64,000 nt of DNA, from NCBI GenBank assembly GCA_016722465.1, contig JADKJC010000001.1, forward strand, positions 62,001 through 126,000, given 5' to 3'. This stretch comes from Chitinophagaceae bacterium. Its GTDB lineage: Bacteria; Bacteroidota; Bacteroidia; Chitinophagales; Chitinophagaceae. The translations under genes were made by a program, and so were the position numbers. Each line of letters starts with the position of its first letter. Position 1 is the first letter of the stretch. Under the pieces are notes generated by a model that had not been told where the DNA came from, did not search any database, and saw only the letters and a program-made list of their open reading frames with translations. Positions 55,233-64,000 of this stretch are shown here, piece by piece.

Positions 55233-56075
55233 TTAATTGTTGCTTAATTTCTTTCCGTTCCTGCGCTGGATGATCATTTTATCTGATCCTTTACCTCTTG
55301 TACGGGTAACCTGGCCTTTTGCATATTTACCTGTACGGCTGCGTGGGTGACCACCTGAAGCTTTACCTTCACCACCACCCATTGGGTGATCTACAGGGTT
55401 CATTGCAACAGCCCTTGTTCTTGGCCTGATACCTTTCCACCTGTTACGGCCTGCTTTACCTGCACTCTCAAGGTTATGATCACTGTTACTTACAACACCA
55501 ACAGTTGCATAACAATTGATCAATACTTTTCTCAACTCACCACTTGGCATTTTCAATACGCCATATTTTTCTTCCTTATTGCTCAGCTGGGCACTTGCAC
55601 CGGCACTACGTACCAGTTTACCACCCTGGCCTGGCTGCATTTCAATATTGTGTACGTTGGTACCCAATGGCATGTACTTTAATTGCAAAGCATTTCCCAA
55701 TTCAGGCACCACATCATCTCCACTTAAAACAGTAGCACCTACCTGCAACCCGTTTGGCGCAATGATATAACGTTTTTCACCGTCAACATAATTCAGTAAA
55801 GCGATAAATGCCGTACGGTTTGGATCGTATTCAATAGATTTAACTACAGCCGGAACATTCTTCTTATCTCTCTTGAAATCTATTACACGATACTTGATCT
55901 TGTTACCGCCGCCCATGTACCTCATACTCCTTCTACCCTGTGCGTTACGGCCTGCTGTGTTGGTCTTTTTTTCAACCAAAGATTTTTCAGGAACATTTGT
56001 GGTAACTTCTGCATATGCATTACCAATTCTCCACCTGGTTCCTGCTGTTGTTGGTTTGTATTTTCTAAGTGCCAT
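55233..56075 (-). CDS. rplB: 50S ribosomal protein L2
   Basis: 280 residues. Needed for subunit association and peptidyl transfer. Visible: [71 protein letters not shown], and the key [24 protein letters not shown] with the conserved histidine. The extra [22 protein letters not shown] near residue 25 is normal variation. Between rplW and rpsS. Confidence 0.98.
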   Translation of the reverse strand: MALRKYKPTTAGTRWRIGNAYAEVTTNVPEKSLVEKKTNTAGRNAQGRRSMRYMGGGNKIKYRVIDFKRDKKNVPAVVKSIEYDPNRTAFIALLNYVDGEKRYIIAPNGLQVGATVLSGDDVVPELGNALQLKYMPLGTNVHNIEMQPGQGGKLVRSAGASAQLSNKEEKYGVLKMPSGELRKVLINCYATVGVVSNSDHNLESAGKAGRNRWKGIRPRTRAVAMNPVDHPMGGGEGKASGGHPRSRTGKYAKGQVTRTRGKGSDKMIIQRRNGKKLSNN

Positions 56076-56168
56076 TTTAAATTTTTTAACCAGTAAAGGT
56101 TATTTATTTAGTTTAAAATTTATTTCAACTTTTGCGGCAGTTGATGCCATCCATTTTAAAACGCTTAA

Positions 56169-56468
56169 TTAAATCGTGCTGTAAAGGTCGATCTGTTCGC
56201 CTTCAGCTACGGTGATGTAAGCTTTCTTTTTAGCAGGCTTACGGCCATTTAAAAAACCAGCTTTAGTATACCTAGATTTTGCTTTACCCGGCATTACTGC
56301 AGTATTCACATCTTTAACCTGTACACCATAGAACTGCTCAACAGCTTTTTTGATCTCAAGTTTATTGGCCTTCCTGTCAACTACAAATGCATAGCGGTTA
56401 GCTTTTTCTGTTTGCTTATTTATCTTCTCAGATAAAATAGGTTTTATTATTACGTCAGACAGTTTCAT
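56169..56468 (-). CDS. rplW: 50S ribosomal protein L23
   Basis: 99 residues. Surrounds the tunnel exit and is the docking site of trigger factor and SRP. Visible: DVIIKPILSEKINKQTEKANRYAFVVDRKANKLEIKKAVEQFYGVQVKDVNTAVMPGK, the standard L23 pattern. Located between rplD and rplB; an octad repeat array overlaps its upstream spacer. Confidence 0.97.
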   Translation of the reverse strand: MKLSDVIIKPILSEKINKQTEKANRYAFVVDRKANKLEIKKAVEQFYGVQVKDVNTAVMPGKAKSRYTKAGFLNGRKPAKKKAYITVAEGEQIDLYSTI

Positions 56469-56469
56469 A

Positions 56470-56501
56470 ATTTGATGATTTGCTAATTAGCTAATTGTTT
56501 T
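56470..56501. repeat. Octad array R13, rplD-rplW spacer
   Basis: Related design with an eight-base period: ATTTGATG, ATTTGCTA and ATTAGCTA in a row, then ATTG. It fills almost the whole spacer between the two genes. Confidence 0.65.
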
Positions 56502-57135
56502 AGGCTTCCGCTTTTTCTTCTTCACTAAAAATCTTTGCTACACTTTCAGTTAATACTAAAACACTAGCATTTACTATATCGTATGTATTTACATCGCTTA
56601 GCAAAGTTCCTTTTGCCCCGGCAATATTCCTGATGCTCAGGTAAACATTGTCATTGTATTCAGGTAAAACGAAAAGCGTCTTTTTGTTATTTACATTCAG
56701 GCTCTTTAATATACCGGCAAACTGCTTTGTTTTTGGAGTATCCATGTTAACATCTTCCACCACAACAATTGCGTTTTCTTTTGCCTTGTAGCTCAGTGCG
56801 CTGATCTTAGCCAGGTCTTTCACCTTGCGGTTCAGTTTGATATCATAACTATGCGGCTTTGGCCCAAATACAGTACCACCACCTTTATACAATGGGTTAC
56901 GCAGGTTACCCTTACGGGCACCACCTGTACCTTTTTGTTTGTGCAGTTTCCTGGAAGCACCTTGTACTTCAGCCCTTGTTTTTACTTTATGCGTACCCTG
57001 ACGTTGTGCTGCCAGGTACTGTTTTACCGCTAAGTAAACAACATGGTTGTTAGGCTCTGTACCAAAAATTTCTTCAGGCAGTTCAACAGTCCTTCCTGTT
57101 TTTGCACCCTGTATATTTAAAACATCTACTTGCAT
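56500..57135 (-). CDS. rplD: 50S ribosomal protein L4
   Basis: 211 residues. Tunnel-lining protein and, in E. coli, repressor of the S10 operon. Visible: MQVDVLNIQGAKTGRTVELPEEIFG, KTRAEVQGASRKLHKQKGTGGARKGNLRNPLYKGGGTVFGPKPHSY, the long basic tunnel loop, and FVLPEYNDNVYLSIRNIAG. Between rplC and rplW. Autoregulation cannot be read from this short operon leader. Confidence 0.97.
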   Translation of the reverse strand: MQVDVLNIQGAKTGRTVELPEEIFGTEPNNHVVYLAVKQYLAAQRQGTHKVKTRAEVQGASRKLHKQKGTGGARKGNLRNPLYKGGGTVFGPKPHSYDIKLNRKVKDLAKISALSYKAKENAIVVVEDVNMDTPKTKQFAGILKSLNVNNKKTLFVLPEYNDNVYLSIRNIAGAKGTLLSDVNTYDIVNASVLVLTESVAKIFSEEEKAEA

Positions 57136-57178
57136 GATTATTCAGTTTTTATGGCGCCAAAAGCACCATGGTATAAGC

Positions 57179-57796
57179 TTACTTTTGAATTAAAACGATT
57201 GAACCGTTATGACCTGGAACAGATCCGCTGATAAGAATGTAATTTTTTTCAGGGAAAATCTTTACTACCTTAAGACCTTTCATTTTAACCCTGTCCTGAC
57301 CCATACGGCCTGCCATCCGCATACCCTTGAATACCCTTGAGGCATCAGAGGAGTTACCAATAGAACCTGGCGCTCTCTGACGGTCATGCTGACCATGAGA
57401 TGCTTCACCAACACCGCTAAAGCCATGGCGCTTAACCACACCCTGGAAGCCCTTGCCCTTTGATGTACCAACTACTTCAACACTTTCACCTTCAGTGAAA
57501 ATATCAACTGTAATTACTTCACCAATATTTTTATCTATTGAGCTATCGCGGATTTCTTTAACTACTTTTTTAGGAGATGTCTGGGCCTTGGCGAAGTGAC
57601 TAACTTCTGACTTAGTGGAGTGCTTTTCTTTTTTGTCGCCAAATGCAATCTGGAGGGCATTATAGCCGTCTGTTTCAACGGTCTTCTTCTGTGTAACTAC
57701 GCATGGACCTGCTTCGATGATGGTAACTGCGGTTTGTTTACCGGTTGCATCAAAAATACTGGTCATACCAATTTTCTTACCAATAATACTTTTCAT
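57179..57796 (-). CDS. rplC: 50S ribosomal protein L3
   Basis: 205 residues. Initiator of large-subunit assembly and close to the peptidyl transferase centre. Visible: [82 protein letters not shown] with the glutamine that is methylated in many bacteria, and [18 protein letters not shown]. Between rpsJ and rplD. Confidence 0.98.
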   Translation of the reverse strand: MKSIIGKKIGMTSIFDATGKQTAVTIIEAGPCVVTQKKTVETDGYNALQIAFGDKKEKHSTKSEVSHFAKAQTSPKKVVKEIRDSSIDKNIGEVITVDIFTEGESVEVVGTSKGKGFQGVVKRHGFSGVGEASHGQHDRQRAPGSIGNSSDASRVFKGMRMAGRMGQDRVKMKGLKVVKIFPEKNYILISGSVPGHNGSIVLIQK

Positions 57797-57923
57797 TGTA
57801 TCGTATTTATGCCCAGCGCTCCAATGCTTTATGGAGAATAGGCGTTCATATATTTAATTCAAGAACTGACTTGCTGCCTTTCCTGTCCTACTCCGACTAT
57901 GCTAAGTACTTCAGGATGGTTCA

Positions 57924-58229
57924 TTAAGCCTTAATTTCAACATCCACACCACTTGGCAGATCCAGCTTACTTAAAGCATCCACTGTACGGCTGCTGCTGG
58001 TGTAAATGTCTAATAAACGTTTATGCGTACACAACTGGAACTGCTCTCTTGCCTTTTTATTAACGTGAGGAGCTCTTAGTACAGTAAAAATCTTCTTCTG
58101 TGTAGGTAAAGGAATTGGTCCTGTTACTACTGCGCCTGTACTGCGTACAGTCTTAACTATCTTTTCGGCAGATTTATCAACCAGGTTGTGGTCGTAAGAC
58201 TGTAACTTAATTCTGATTCGTTGTGACAT
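57924..58229 (-). CDS. rpsJ: 30S ribosomal protein S10 (NusE)
   Basis: 101 residues from ATG 58229 ([20 protein letters not shown]); an ATG two codons upstream is possible but gives no family match. Small-subunit head protein that also acts in antitermination with NusB. Visible: [46 protein letters not shown]. First gene of the S10-spc cluster; the promoter lies about 40 bases upstream of the start. Confidence 0.98.
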   Translation of the reverse strand: MSQRIRIKLQSYDHNLVDKSAEKIVKTVRSTGAVVTGPIPLPTQKKIFTVLRAPHVNKKAREQFQLCTHKRLLDIYTSSSRTVDALSKLDLPSGVDVEIKA

Positions 58230-58269
58230 ATGCAAAGATCTTTAATTTTCCTTTTTTTATTTCGGAGTG

Positions 58270-58299
58270 CGAAGGTAAGGGCTGTAAATGAAACAGCAA
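58270..58299 (-). promoter_or_regulatory. Promoter of the S10-spc ribosomal protein operon
   Basis: On the minus strand TTG (58299-58297), exactly 19 bases, then TACCTTCG (58277-58270), one mismatch to TAnnTTTG, followed by CACTCCG. Transcription would start near 58263, giving a leader of about 35 bases before rpsJ. The same octamer occurs before rpsA. Confidence 0.8.
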
Positions 58300-58399
58300 A
58301 GAGTTTTTGAAAAGATTTTTGAGATTTTTCAAAAAAACTGGCCAAGATTGCCATAAAATAGTTGCAACAGGTAAAACAGTACCCGGGAACCAGGGCCTG

Positions 58400-60556
58400 T
58401 TAATGAAGTACAGTTAAGTTACCACCAGGAGCAACTGTAACATTAGCCCCAATGCCGAGGCTTAAACTTCGTATGGTGATATTTGTACTGATTATCATAT
58501 TGCTTCCTGCCGGAATCACCACATCTGTATTGGCATCAGGTATTTTGCTACAACTCCAGTTTTGTGGAATTTCCCAATGATTGTCAAATGCACCTGTCCA
58601 CGTGTCTTTATACCTGAGCACGAATTCATAGCTACCTGCGTTATCCACCACACAGCGGTACCTGTAGCCAAGGGCTGAAGCCCCGTAATATCGTATTGTA
58701 AGTGTGGGAGTAGAAGTACCGCCAAAATAATATCCATCAGATAAAACAACATAACCACTACCACTATTTATTTGCCATTTGTAATTATTACCGCTAATAT
58801 TGGAAGTAATGGTGCCGCTATCACTGCCTGTGCATACAAATGTTAAGGCAGAATCCCTGTTGGCGAATAGTGCACTAATTGTGTGATTTGCTGAAATACC
58901 ATTGAATGTATAGGAGTTCACAGGGTTTATATGCACACCGTCAACCTTTATATCTAAAACAGAATAACCGGCAGAGGGTGTGATAGCATATGACTTGCTG
59001 CTGCCGTAATTAACGGTTGCACTGCCACTGGGGCTGATGCTGCCATTGGCACCCGATGATGAAACGAGCGTGTAAGTATTGATGGCAAATGTAGCGCTGA
59101 TTGTATGAGATGCATTTACGTTGGTGAAAGTATAAGTGCCGCTGCTAACGGCGCCTGCGTTGCTTATGCCATCCACCAGTACATTTGCAATATGATAGCC
59201 TGTATTAGGCGTAATGGTGAAGGTTTGATTGGTTCCGGTGGGATAAATAATCCCTCCGTTAGGGCTGATAGTTCCATTGGCACCGGCAGATGAAATGATA
59301 GCAAACCCCGGCGATGAATGGGATAACCTGACCACCCAAAAATCATCTCCACCATGATTGCCGGTAATGTCCCCGGAATTGGCAGCACCTTTACCTGCTA
59401 CTATATAACTGCTATCTCCCACAGGCTCGGCCCAATTTGCATTATCACCACCTGCACTGCCAAGCAGCCTTTGCCATTGAAGAATGCCGGTACTGTTTAC
59501 TTTTGCCAGCCAAAAATCAGAGCCGCCCTGGGCGCCCGGCATATTGCCTGATGATAAGTAACCAGTAACGACATAACCGCCGTCGGGGGTTGTAGTAATA
59601 TTTGTAGCTTCTCCAAAAAGTTCGAATTGCCTCTCCCATTGGAGCACCATAGCATTGTTATATTTTCTTAAAGCCTGATAATAAGTCCATTGATCTCTGC
59701 GGACAGCAATGCATCCTCCGTCATTGGTTGGCGCTATACATTTTGGTGCTAAAAATTCATACATCCCCGGTGCCTGCGGATTCACATAATCAGAAGCGAC
59801 ATAAGTTCCTGCACTATTTATTTTTATTACAAAGCCATTACCCGTTCCACCTGGGTTATAGCCGTTGTACACAAACCCACTATCTTTTGTTTGACGTATA
59901 GCATAAATGCCAGTGCCGCCACCAATCCCCCCGCTGTTATAAAGTGCCTTCTGCCATACAATGTTTCTTGCATTGTCAAGTTTAAACATCCAACTACCGC
60001 CATATTCTACTGATTGCACAGGAACGTCGCCATCATTGGTTCCATATTCACCCAGGCAAATAAACCCCCCATCAAATGTTTCCTCAACGTAGTTTAAAAT
60101 ATCACCGCTTGAACTTCCGAAGCATTTTTGCCACTCAATTGTACCTGTGCTGCTTAATTTAACCACCCATGCTTCTCCATATCCATGGCTGCCTGATACA
60201 TCACCATAATTGGATGTGGTTGCAGCTCCCATAATATACCCGCCATCTGTAGTAACTCTTATACTTCCAAAAGTTTCATTACCGGTACCTCCGTAAGTTT
60301 TCTGCCACTCAATACCACCTGTTGCATTTAACTTGACTACCCAGCAATCTTTACCGCCATGGTTGCCCGTTACATCGCCATCGTTAGATAAGGTGGTGCC
60401 GCCAACAATATACCCGCCATCGCTGGTTGGTACTACGCTTTTTGCCTCATCAGCAGCAGTGCCACCTAAAGATTTTTGCCAATCAATAGCAGGTGCCTGT
60501 GCAATGGAAAACGTGTATATAAGAAAACAGGTAAAAAGCAGGATTGCCCTTTTCAT
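58400..60556 (-). CDS. Secreted beta-propeller-like protein with InlB-type repeats and no visible sorting domain
   Basis: 718 residues from ATG 60556 (signal peptide MKRAILLFTCFLIYTFSIAQA). Residues about 22-400 hold about seven propeller-like repeats (IDWQKSLGG, TSDGGYIVGGT, DCWVVKLNATGGIEWQK). Residues about 415-569 hold two divergent InlB B-type repeats (ISPNGGIIYPTGTNQTFTITP, YHIANVLVDG, HTISATF), then an Ig-like part, and a W-type module at about 645-718 (WTGAFDNHWEIPQNWSCSK, IPDANTDVVIPAGSNM) where the protein ends with GGNLTVLH. Related proteins carry a T9SS tail after this module; here none is seen, so the gene may be C-terminally truncated or the product may be released by another route. 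Confidence 0.85.
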   Translation of the reverse strand: MKRAILLFTCFLIYTFSIAQAPAIDWQKSLGGTAADEAKSVVPTSDGGYIVGGTTLSNDGDVTGNHGGKDCWVVKLNATGGIEWQKTYGGTGNETFGSIRVTTDGGYIMGAATTSNYGDVSGSHGYGEAWVVKLSSTGTIEWQKCFGSSSGDILNYVEETFDGGFICLGEYGTNDGDVPVQSVEYGGSWMFKLDNARNIVWQKALYNSGGIGGGTGIYAIRQTKDSGFVYNGYNPGGTGNGFVIKINSAGTYVASDYVNPQAPGMYEFLAPKCIAPTNDGGCIAVRRDQWTYYQALRKYNNAMVLQWERQFELFGEATNITTTPDGGYVVTGYLSSGNMPGAQGGSDFWLAKVNSTGILQWQRLLGSAGGDNANWAEPVGDSSYIVAGKGAANSGDITGNHGGDDFWVVRLSHSSPGFAIISSAGANGTISPNGGIIYPTGTNQTFTITPNTGYHIANVLVDGISNAGAVSSGTYTFTNVNASHTISATFAINTYTLVSSSGANGSISPSGSATVNYGSSKSYAITPSAGYSVLDIKVDGVHINPVNSYTFNGISANHTISALFANRDSALTFVCTGSDSGTITSNISGNNYKWQINSGSGYVVLSDGYYFGGTSTPTLTIRYYGASALGYRYRCVVDNAGSYEFVLRYKDTWTGAFDNHWEIPQNWSCSKIPDANTDVVIPAGSNMIISTNITIRSLSLGIGANVTVAPGGNLTVLH

Positions 60557-60742
60557 AACATAGATTGTTTTAGTAGTGGAGCATGTACATACCGGGTTAA
60601 ATATCTTAGTCTGCAATTTAATAAAAAGTATCACCCCCTTAATCTTTTATAGGCCTTTTTTTATTAGTATCTTCTGGCATTGAGTAAATAACTTGGTCCT
60701 TATCAAGATTTATACAGTTACAGTATAAAAATATTTAAATGC

Positions 60743-60772
60743 AAAATGGCTGACGTATTCGCCAGCCATTTT
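60743..60772 (-). terminator. Intrinsic terminator of the gene at 60813-63884
   Basis: Ten-base-pair perfect stem AAAATGGCTG / CAGCCATTTT around a ten-base loop, 40 bases after the stop on the minus strand; the 3' arm itself ends in TTTT. Confidence 0.7.
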
Positions 60773-60812
60773 GTTCAACTTTAATATTTATTACAACCTG
60801 ATAACAGTTTGT

Positions 60813-63800
60813 TTATTTCTTATTCACAAACAATGTTTTCATTGATCTTGTTTTACCAGGAGCCACAATCTCTACCTGGTAAGTACCATTGGCGAGGTTG
60901 CCCAGGTTTACTGATTGTACTGCAGTACCCCCGGCATGGCTGATCACTTTAGTCAGTGCTGACTGGCCGTTCATACCGATGATCCTTATACTGTACCTGC
61001 CTGCCGGCTGTGCATTGAACTGTAAGTTCATGCTGCCTCCTGTTACAGGGTTCGGTGCAATTGTATAGCCTTGCTTTACGTCTACTGTTACCGGCACTTT
61101 CCTGAATGCTATCCTGAACCTGTTGGCCGCTTTGGATGCTGCATCGGCTGTTACTGTGAAGTTCACCGTTGTACTGCCCTTTAGGTTAACAGCTGTAGTT
61201 GTTTTCAGGTAGCTGTCTTCCAACACCGCTTCCATACCTGCTGCTTCCATTTTAGTGGTTGCAAACTCAAGCCTGTAATCCTGCTGCTGAAGGTTCCACA
61301 TACGGAACTGGATGGCATCATTTTCTTTTACTGGCTGTGTGCCTTCTATCGCAAGTATCTTACTGCCTGTCTCTATTGCGAAGTTAGCGCCGGGGTTACC
61401 GTACTTAACTGCATCATCTGCATCTACTGCCCTGTCATAAGCAGCATCAAATACTACTACGTTGGCATCCAGCATTTCATTGTTTGTGTTGTACAGCCTG
61501 CTGTCAATCCTGGAAGGGTTGGCTGATGGCCTGAAGCCAAGGCTGCCGTTGGTACCGCTGAGCTTGGCGCTTTCTTTCAGTACGATCGTGCCGGCTGCGC
61601 CGCTCGTTACAAAGAAGCTCTGCCCACTTTCAATCGTAGTGTTTGGAAGGCCCAGGGTATAACTACCGCCGCTGATCAAACAGTTAAAGCTGTTCGTGCC
61701 GCTGAAAGTCTGGTATACACCAAGGCTGTTGCCGCTGAGTTTTTTACTATCCCAGATATAGAACAGGTTGTTTACTCCGCCGGTACGGGTTAAGCCGGTA
61801 AAGTTGATCGCTGACGGGTACAGGTTCGGTACCAGGGCAAAGGCTCCTGCTCCTACGTTAGTCGTCTGGTCGCCCGTGTACACTGTACCGGTATTTCTTA
61901 AGGTAGTAGCCGAAGAATTGGAGATGGCACCTGATACGCTCTTGCTCCTTTCTCCACGGATATACAGGAAGTAGGATTTATTAGTGGCCAGTGCAACATT
62001 AGTGCTGGTTACATTGCTCCAGCTGGCACCGTTCCAGGTGAGCATACCGGCATTGATGGTGATACTGTCGAAGCCGGCGGCGGCTGCTGCTGACTGGGTA
62101 GAGAAAAAGCCTGTTATCTGTGTACCATAGTTTGGCAGGTTATTCTGCTGTGGCAATGGGTTGGCGGTGCCTTCCTGCCATGCCTGGCGGATCGTTTGGC
62201 CACTGCCAAAAGTTGGTACGGATAATAACCTCCAGCTTCTGAAGCCGTTATTTGGGATATATCTTTCTACGGTTACATTGGTAGCGCCGCTCAGTGTACC
62301 ATTTACCTGGCCTAAGCTGGCTGTTCCCGTGGCGTCTGATTTAAACGTTACAGACTGGCCGTTGAAATTGGCAGTGGCTGCCACGTCCACTGACAGTGTC
62401 CTGGTGGGGTTTACTGTTAGTGTACTGGTAGCTGTCATTGTCAAACTGCCGCTTACGATAAAGTTGGTATTGAGTGTGGCGTTGGCGCCTGCTGCGATGG
62501 TTACATTGTCACTACTTGATGGTGGCGCTCCACAACTCCATCTTGCATTGTCGGTCCAGTCGCCGGTACCGGTAAAGGTATTGTTACTAAAATTTTGTGT
62601 AACTACAATCTGTGCTGTGGAGGTACAGCCATTTGAACCGGTTACTGTTACTGTATAGGTACCTGCAGCATTGATAGTTTTAGAAGCACCTGAACCTAAT
62701 CCATTATCCCATAAATAAGATACACCACCAGTTGCAGTTACGCTGATACTTGGTTGTGCACATGTAATGATAGTTGTACCACTGTTATTAGTAATGCCTG
62801 CTGTTGGTGTGGTAATATTTTGTGTAACTATAATCTGTGCTGTGGAAGTACAGCCATTTGCACCGGTTACAGTTACTGTATAGGTGCCAGGAACTGTGAT
62901 GCTTTTTGAAGCGCCACTTCCCAAGCCATTATCCCATGAATAAGAAGCACCACCAGTTGCTGTTACGCTGATGCTTGTTTGTACACAGGTAAGTACTGTT
63001 GTAGCGCTGTTGTTGGTTATGCCTGCTGTTGGTACAGGAGATACAGAAAAAGAATAATTAGCCCCAGCATTATCATCATAGCGTAAGGCTCCCATAAAGC
63101 GGTCGCTTTCAGAATCTCCATTTATTTGTGCTAATGAACGGGTACTGGTATAAACATAGTAAAACACAGTGCTGCCACAAGTTTGCTGTGGCAGAGTGGC
63201 AGACCATGCAGTACCGGAGCCTGTTGCCTGAACAACAGAAGTGCCGGTAGTAAAATCATTAGTAGTGGCACGGTAACGTACATAAACGTTTTCACCAGCA
63301 GAAGGTGCAGCACTTGTTGTGATGCTGATAACTGGTTGACTGTTTGAAAACGTAGTGCCGCCATTTGTAACTGTAACGGGCGCATTGGCAGTGTAGCCAA
63401 CATAATATCTTGCATTAGTGGTTGTATAACCTGCATCATTAAACACAAAAGTATACCGGCCTGCTGTGCTCATATTAAGCCCCATATCGTTGCCTGAATT
63501 AAAAGCCGATATATTATTTATTGCGTTTACAGTTCCCTGTCCAACACCGCTGAAAACCCATTTATTTAGAAAACGGTTACTTGATGGCCCTGAAATAAAA
63601 AGAAACCCGTTTCCACCACCACCAGGCATGTTAGAATTTAATACATCTCCGCCGGAACTTTGTGCATTATAAGTTTTCATCCATTGGCCCCTGCCATCAG
63701 TGGGTGTTCCAGAAGAAACAGAAACCCTTCGGTAAACAGAATTGGCAGCAGCAGCGGAACTGTAACCGTTCATTTGGCCAACTACCTGCACAGGCTCCCC

Positions 63801-63884
63801 GCTAAAAATGTTTTGAGCCTGCACATTGGTTTGTGTAAGAAGTGCTGTTAAGCACACTCCCAACAGTAGTAATAAATTTTTCAT
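60813..63884 (-). CDS. Secreted T9SS type A cargo protein with PKD-like repeats
   Basis: 1023 residues from ATG 63884 (signal peptide MKNLLLLLGVCLTALLTQTNVQA); a frame reaching 63980 adds 32 residues without match. Residues 25-290 form an unrecognised beta-rich region. Two adjacent, nearly identical modules of about 72 residues follow (PTAGITNNSATTVLTCVQTS, SWDNGLGSGASKSI, GTYTVTVTGANGCTSTAQI), then a W-type module (FTGTGDWTDNARWSCGAPP) near 430. A long block with VERYIPNNGFRSWRLLSVP and SYFLYIRGERS is paralogous to the C-terminal half of the split gene at 19109-22420. The last 85 residues (YTIAPNPVTGGSMNLQF, YSIRIIGMNGQS, GTYQVEIVAPG) are a type A T9SS sorting domain. Probably surface-exposed or secreted; no enzyme domain seen. 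Confidence 0.9.
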   Translation of the reverse strand: MKNLLLLLGVCLTALLTQTNVQAQNIFSGEPVQVVGQMNGYSSAAAANSVYRRVSVSSGTPTDGRGQWMKTYNAQSSGGDVLNSNMPGGGGNGFLFISGPSSNRFLNKWVFSGVGQGTVNAINNISAFNSGNDMGLNMSTAGRYTFVFNDAGYTTTNARYYVGYTANAPVTVTNGGTTFSNSQPVISITTSAAPSAGENVYVRYRATTNDFTTGTSVVQATGSGTAWSATLPQQTCGSTVFYYVYTSTRSLAQINGDSESDRFMGALRYDDNAGANYSFSVSPVPTAGITNNSATTVLTCVQTSISVTATGGASYSWDNGLGSGASKSITVPGTYTVTVTGANGCTSTAQIIVTQNITTPTAGITNNSGTTIITCAQPSISVTATGGVSYLWDNGLGSGASKTINAAGTYTVTVTGSNGCTSTAQIVVTQNFSNNTFTGTGDWTDNARWSCGAPPSSSDNVTIAAGANATLNTNFIVSGSLTMTATSTLTVNPTRTLSVDVAATANFNGQSVTFKSDATGTASLGQVNGTLSGATNVTVERYIPNNGFRSWRLLSVPTFGSGQTIRQAWQEGTANPLPQQNNLPNYGTQITGFFSTQSAAAAAGFDSITINAGMLTWNGASWSNVTSTNVALATNKSYFLYIRGERSKSVSGAISNSSATTLRNTGTVYTGDQTTNVGAGAFALVPNLYPSAINFTGLTRTGGVNNLFYIWDSKKLSGNSLGVYQTFSGTNSFNCLISGGSYTLGLPNTTIESGQSFFVTSGAAGTIVLKESAKLSGTNGSLGFRPSANPSRIDSRLYNTNNEMLDANVVVFDAAYDRAVDADDAVKYGNPGANFAIETGSKILAIEGTQPVKENDAIQFRMWNLQQQDYRLEFATTKMEAAGMEAVLEDSYLKTTTAVNLKGSTTVNFTVTADAASKAANRFRIAFRKVPVTVDVKQGYTIAPNPVTGGSMNLQFNAQPAGRYSIRIIGMNGQSALTKVISHAGGTAVQSVNLGNLANGTYQVEIVAPGKTRSMKTLFVNKK

Positions 63885-64000
63885 TACTGATTTTTTTTGT
63901 TTGGTGAAATTTAGTTTGATTGAATATTGAAAGAAGGGAATTGCAAAATCAGTCTGTGCAGTCAGTTTTTCCATAAGCAAGTTTTAACCTTTTTGAATTT

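Overview
The window looks like a piece of a Bacteroidota chromosome, most likely Chitinophagaceae or a close relative. The reasons are: very long secreted beta-sandwich repeat proteins with type IX secretion (T9SS) sorting domains of both types (A: Por-secretion tail; B: CHU_C or gliding-motility C-terminus), promoters of the Bacteroidota form TTG-N19/20-TAnnTTTG, weak ribosome binding sites, a Bacteroidota-type S1 protein, and the paralogue set (malic enzyme fused to a phosphotransacetylase domain, RsmI-like methylase, MlaEF). Genus cannot be fixed by eye. I saw no tRNA, rRNA, CRISPR, transposase or integrase.

Layout. 1-5594: 3' part of a giant Ig-repeat T9SS type B protein, cut by the window edge. 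5.6-16.5 kb: ordinary housekeeping genes (DNA glycosylase, EI24 membrane protein, RsmI-like methylase, M28 peptidase, malic enzyme plus a downstream kinase-like gene, DUF1801, MlaE/MlaF lipid transporter, thioesterase) with one decayed gene remnant. 17.0-26.4 kb: two large T9SS cargo genes facing each other, the first split by an in-frame TAG. 27.0-31.4 kb: accessory region of small minus-strand genes; between 28.3 and 30.7 kb single genes are separated by related imperfect palindromes that resemble integron attC sites. 32.0-37.3 kb: rpsA with a readable promoter and terminator, three adjacent REP-like palindromes, a membrane protein, a frameshifted FAD-dependent oxidoreductase and a YiiX-like cysteine hydrolase. 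37.3-45.2 kb: a 2649-residue T9SS type B adhesin-like protein. 45.5-58.3 kb: the S10-spc ribosomal protein cluster in canonical order (rpsJ to rplO, secY, map), read on the minus strand from a good Bacteroidota promoter at 58270-58299. 58.4-63.9 kb: two more large secreted proteins.

The most unusual thing is a family of degenerate seven-base-period arrays in the spacers between genes (at least 14 arrays, one more with an eight-base period). Each heptad keeps its first one or two bases (GT, AT, AC, GC or GA) while the rest varies. Several arrays are exactly 35 or 70 nt (5 or 10 heptads) and some fold into hairpins in heptad register. They sit between ribosomal protein genes, upstream of rpsA, between divergent housekeeping genes, and once in frame inside the FAD oxidoreductase gene. 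The second notable signal is the attC-like cassette cluster.

Four genes appear broken (TAG in the 17-22 kb gene, single-base losses in the 28.5-29.7 kb and 35.2-36.5 kb genes, two stops in the 13.8-14.0 kb remnant). The nonsense codon and the two single-base losses could be real decay or consensus errors; the sequence alone cannot say.
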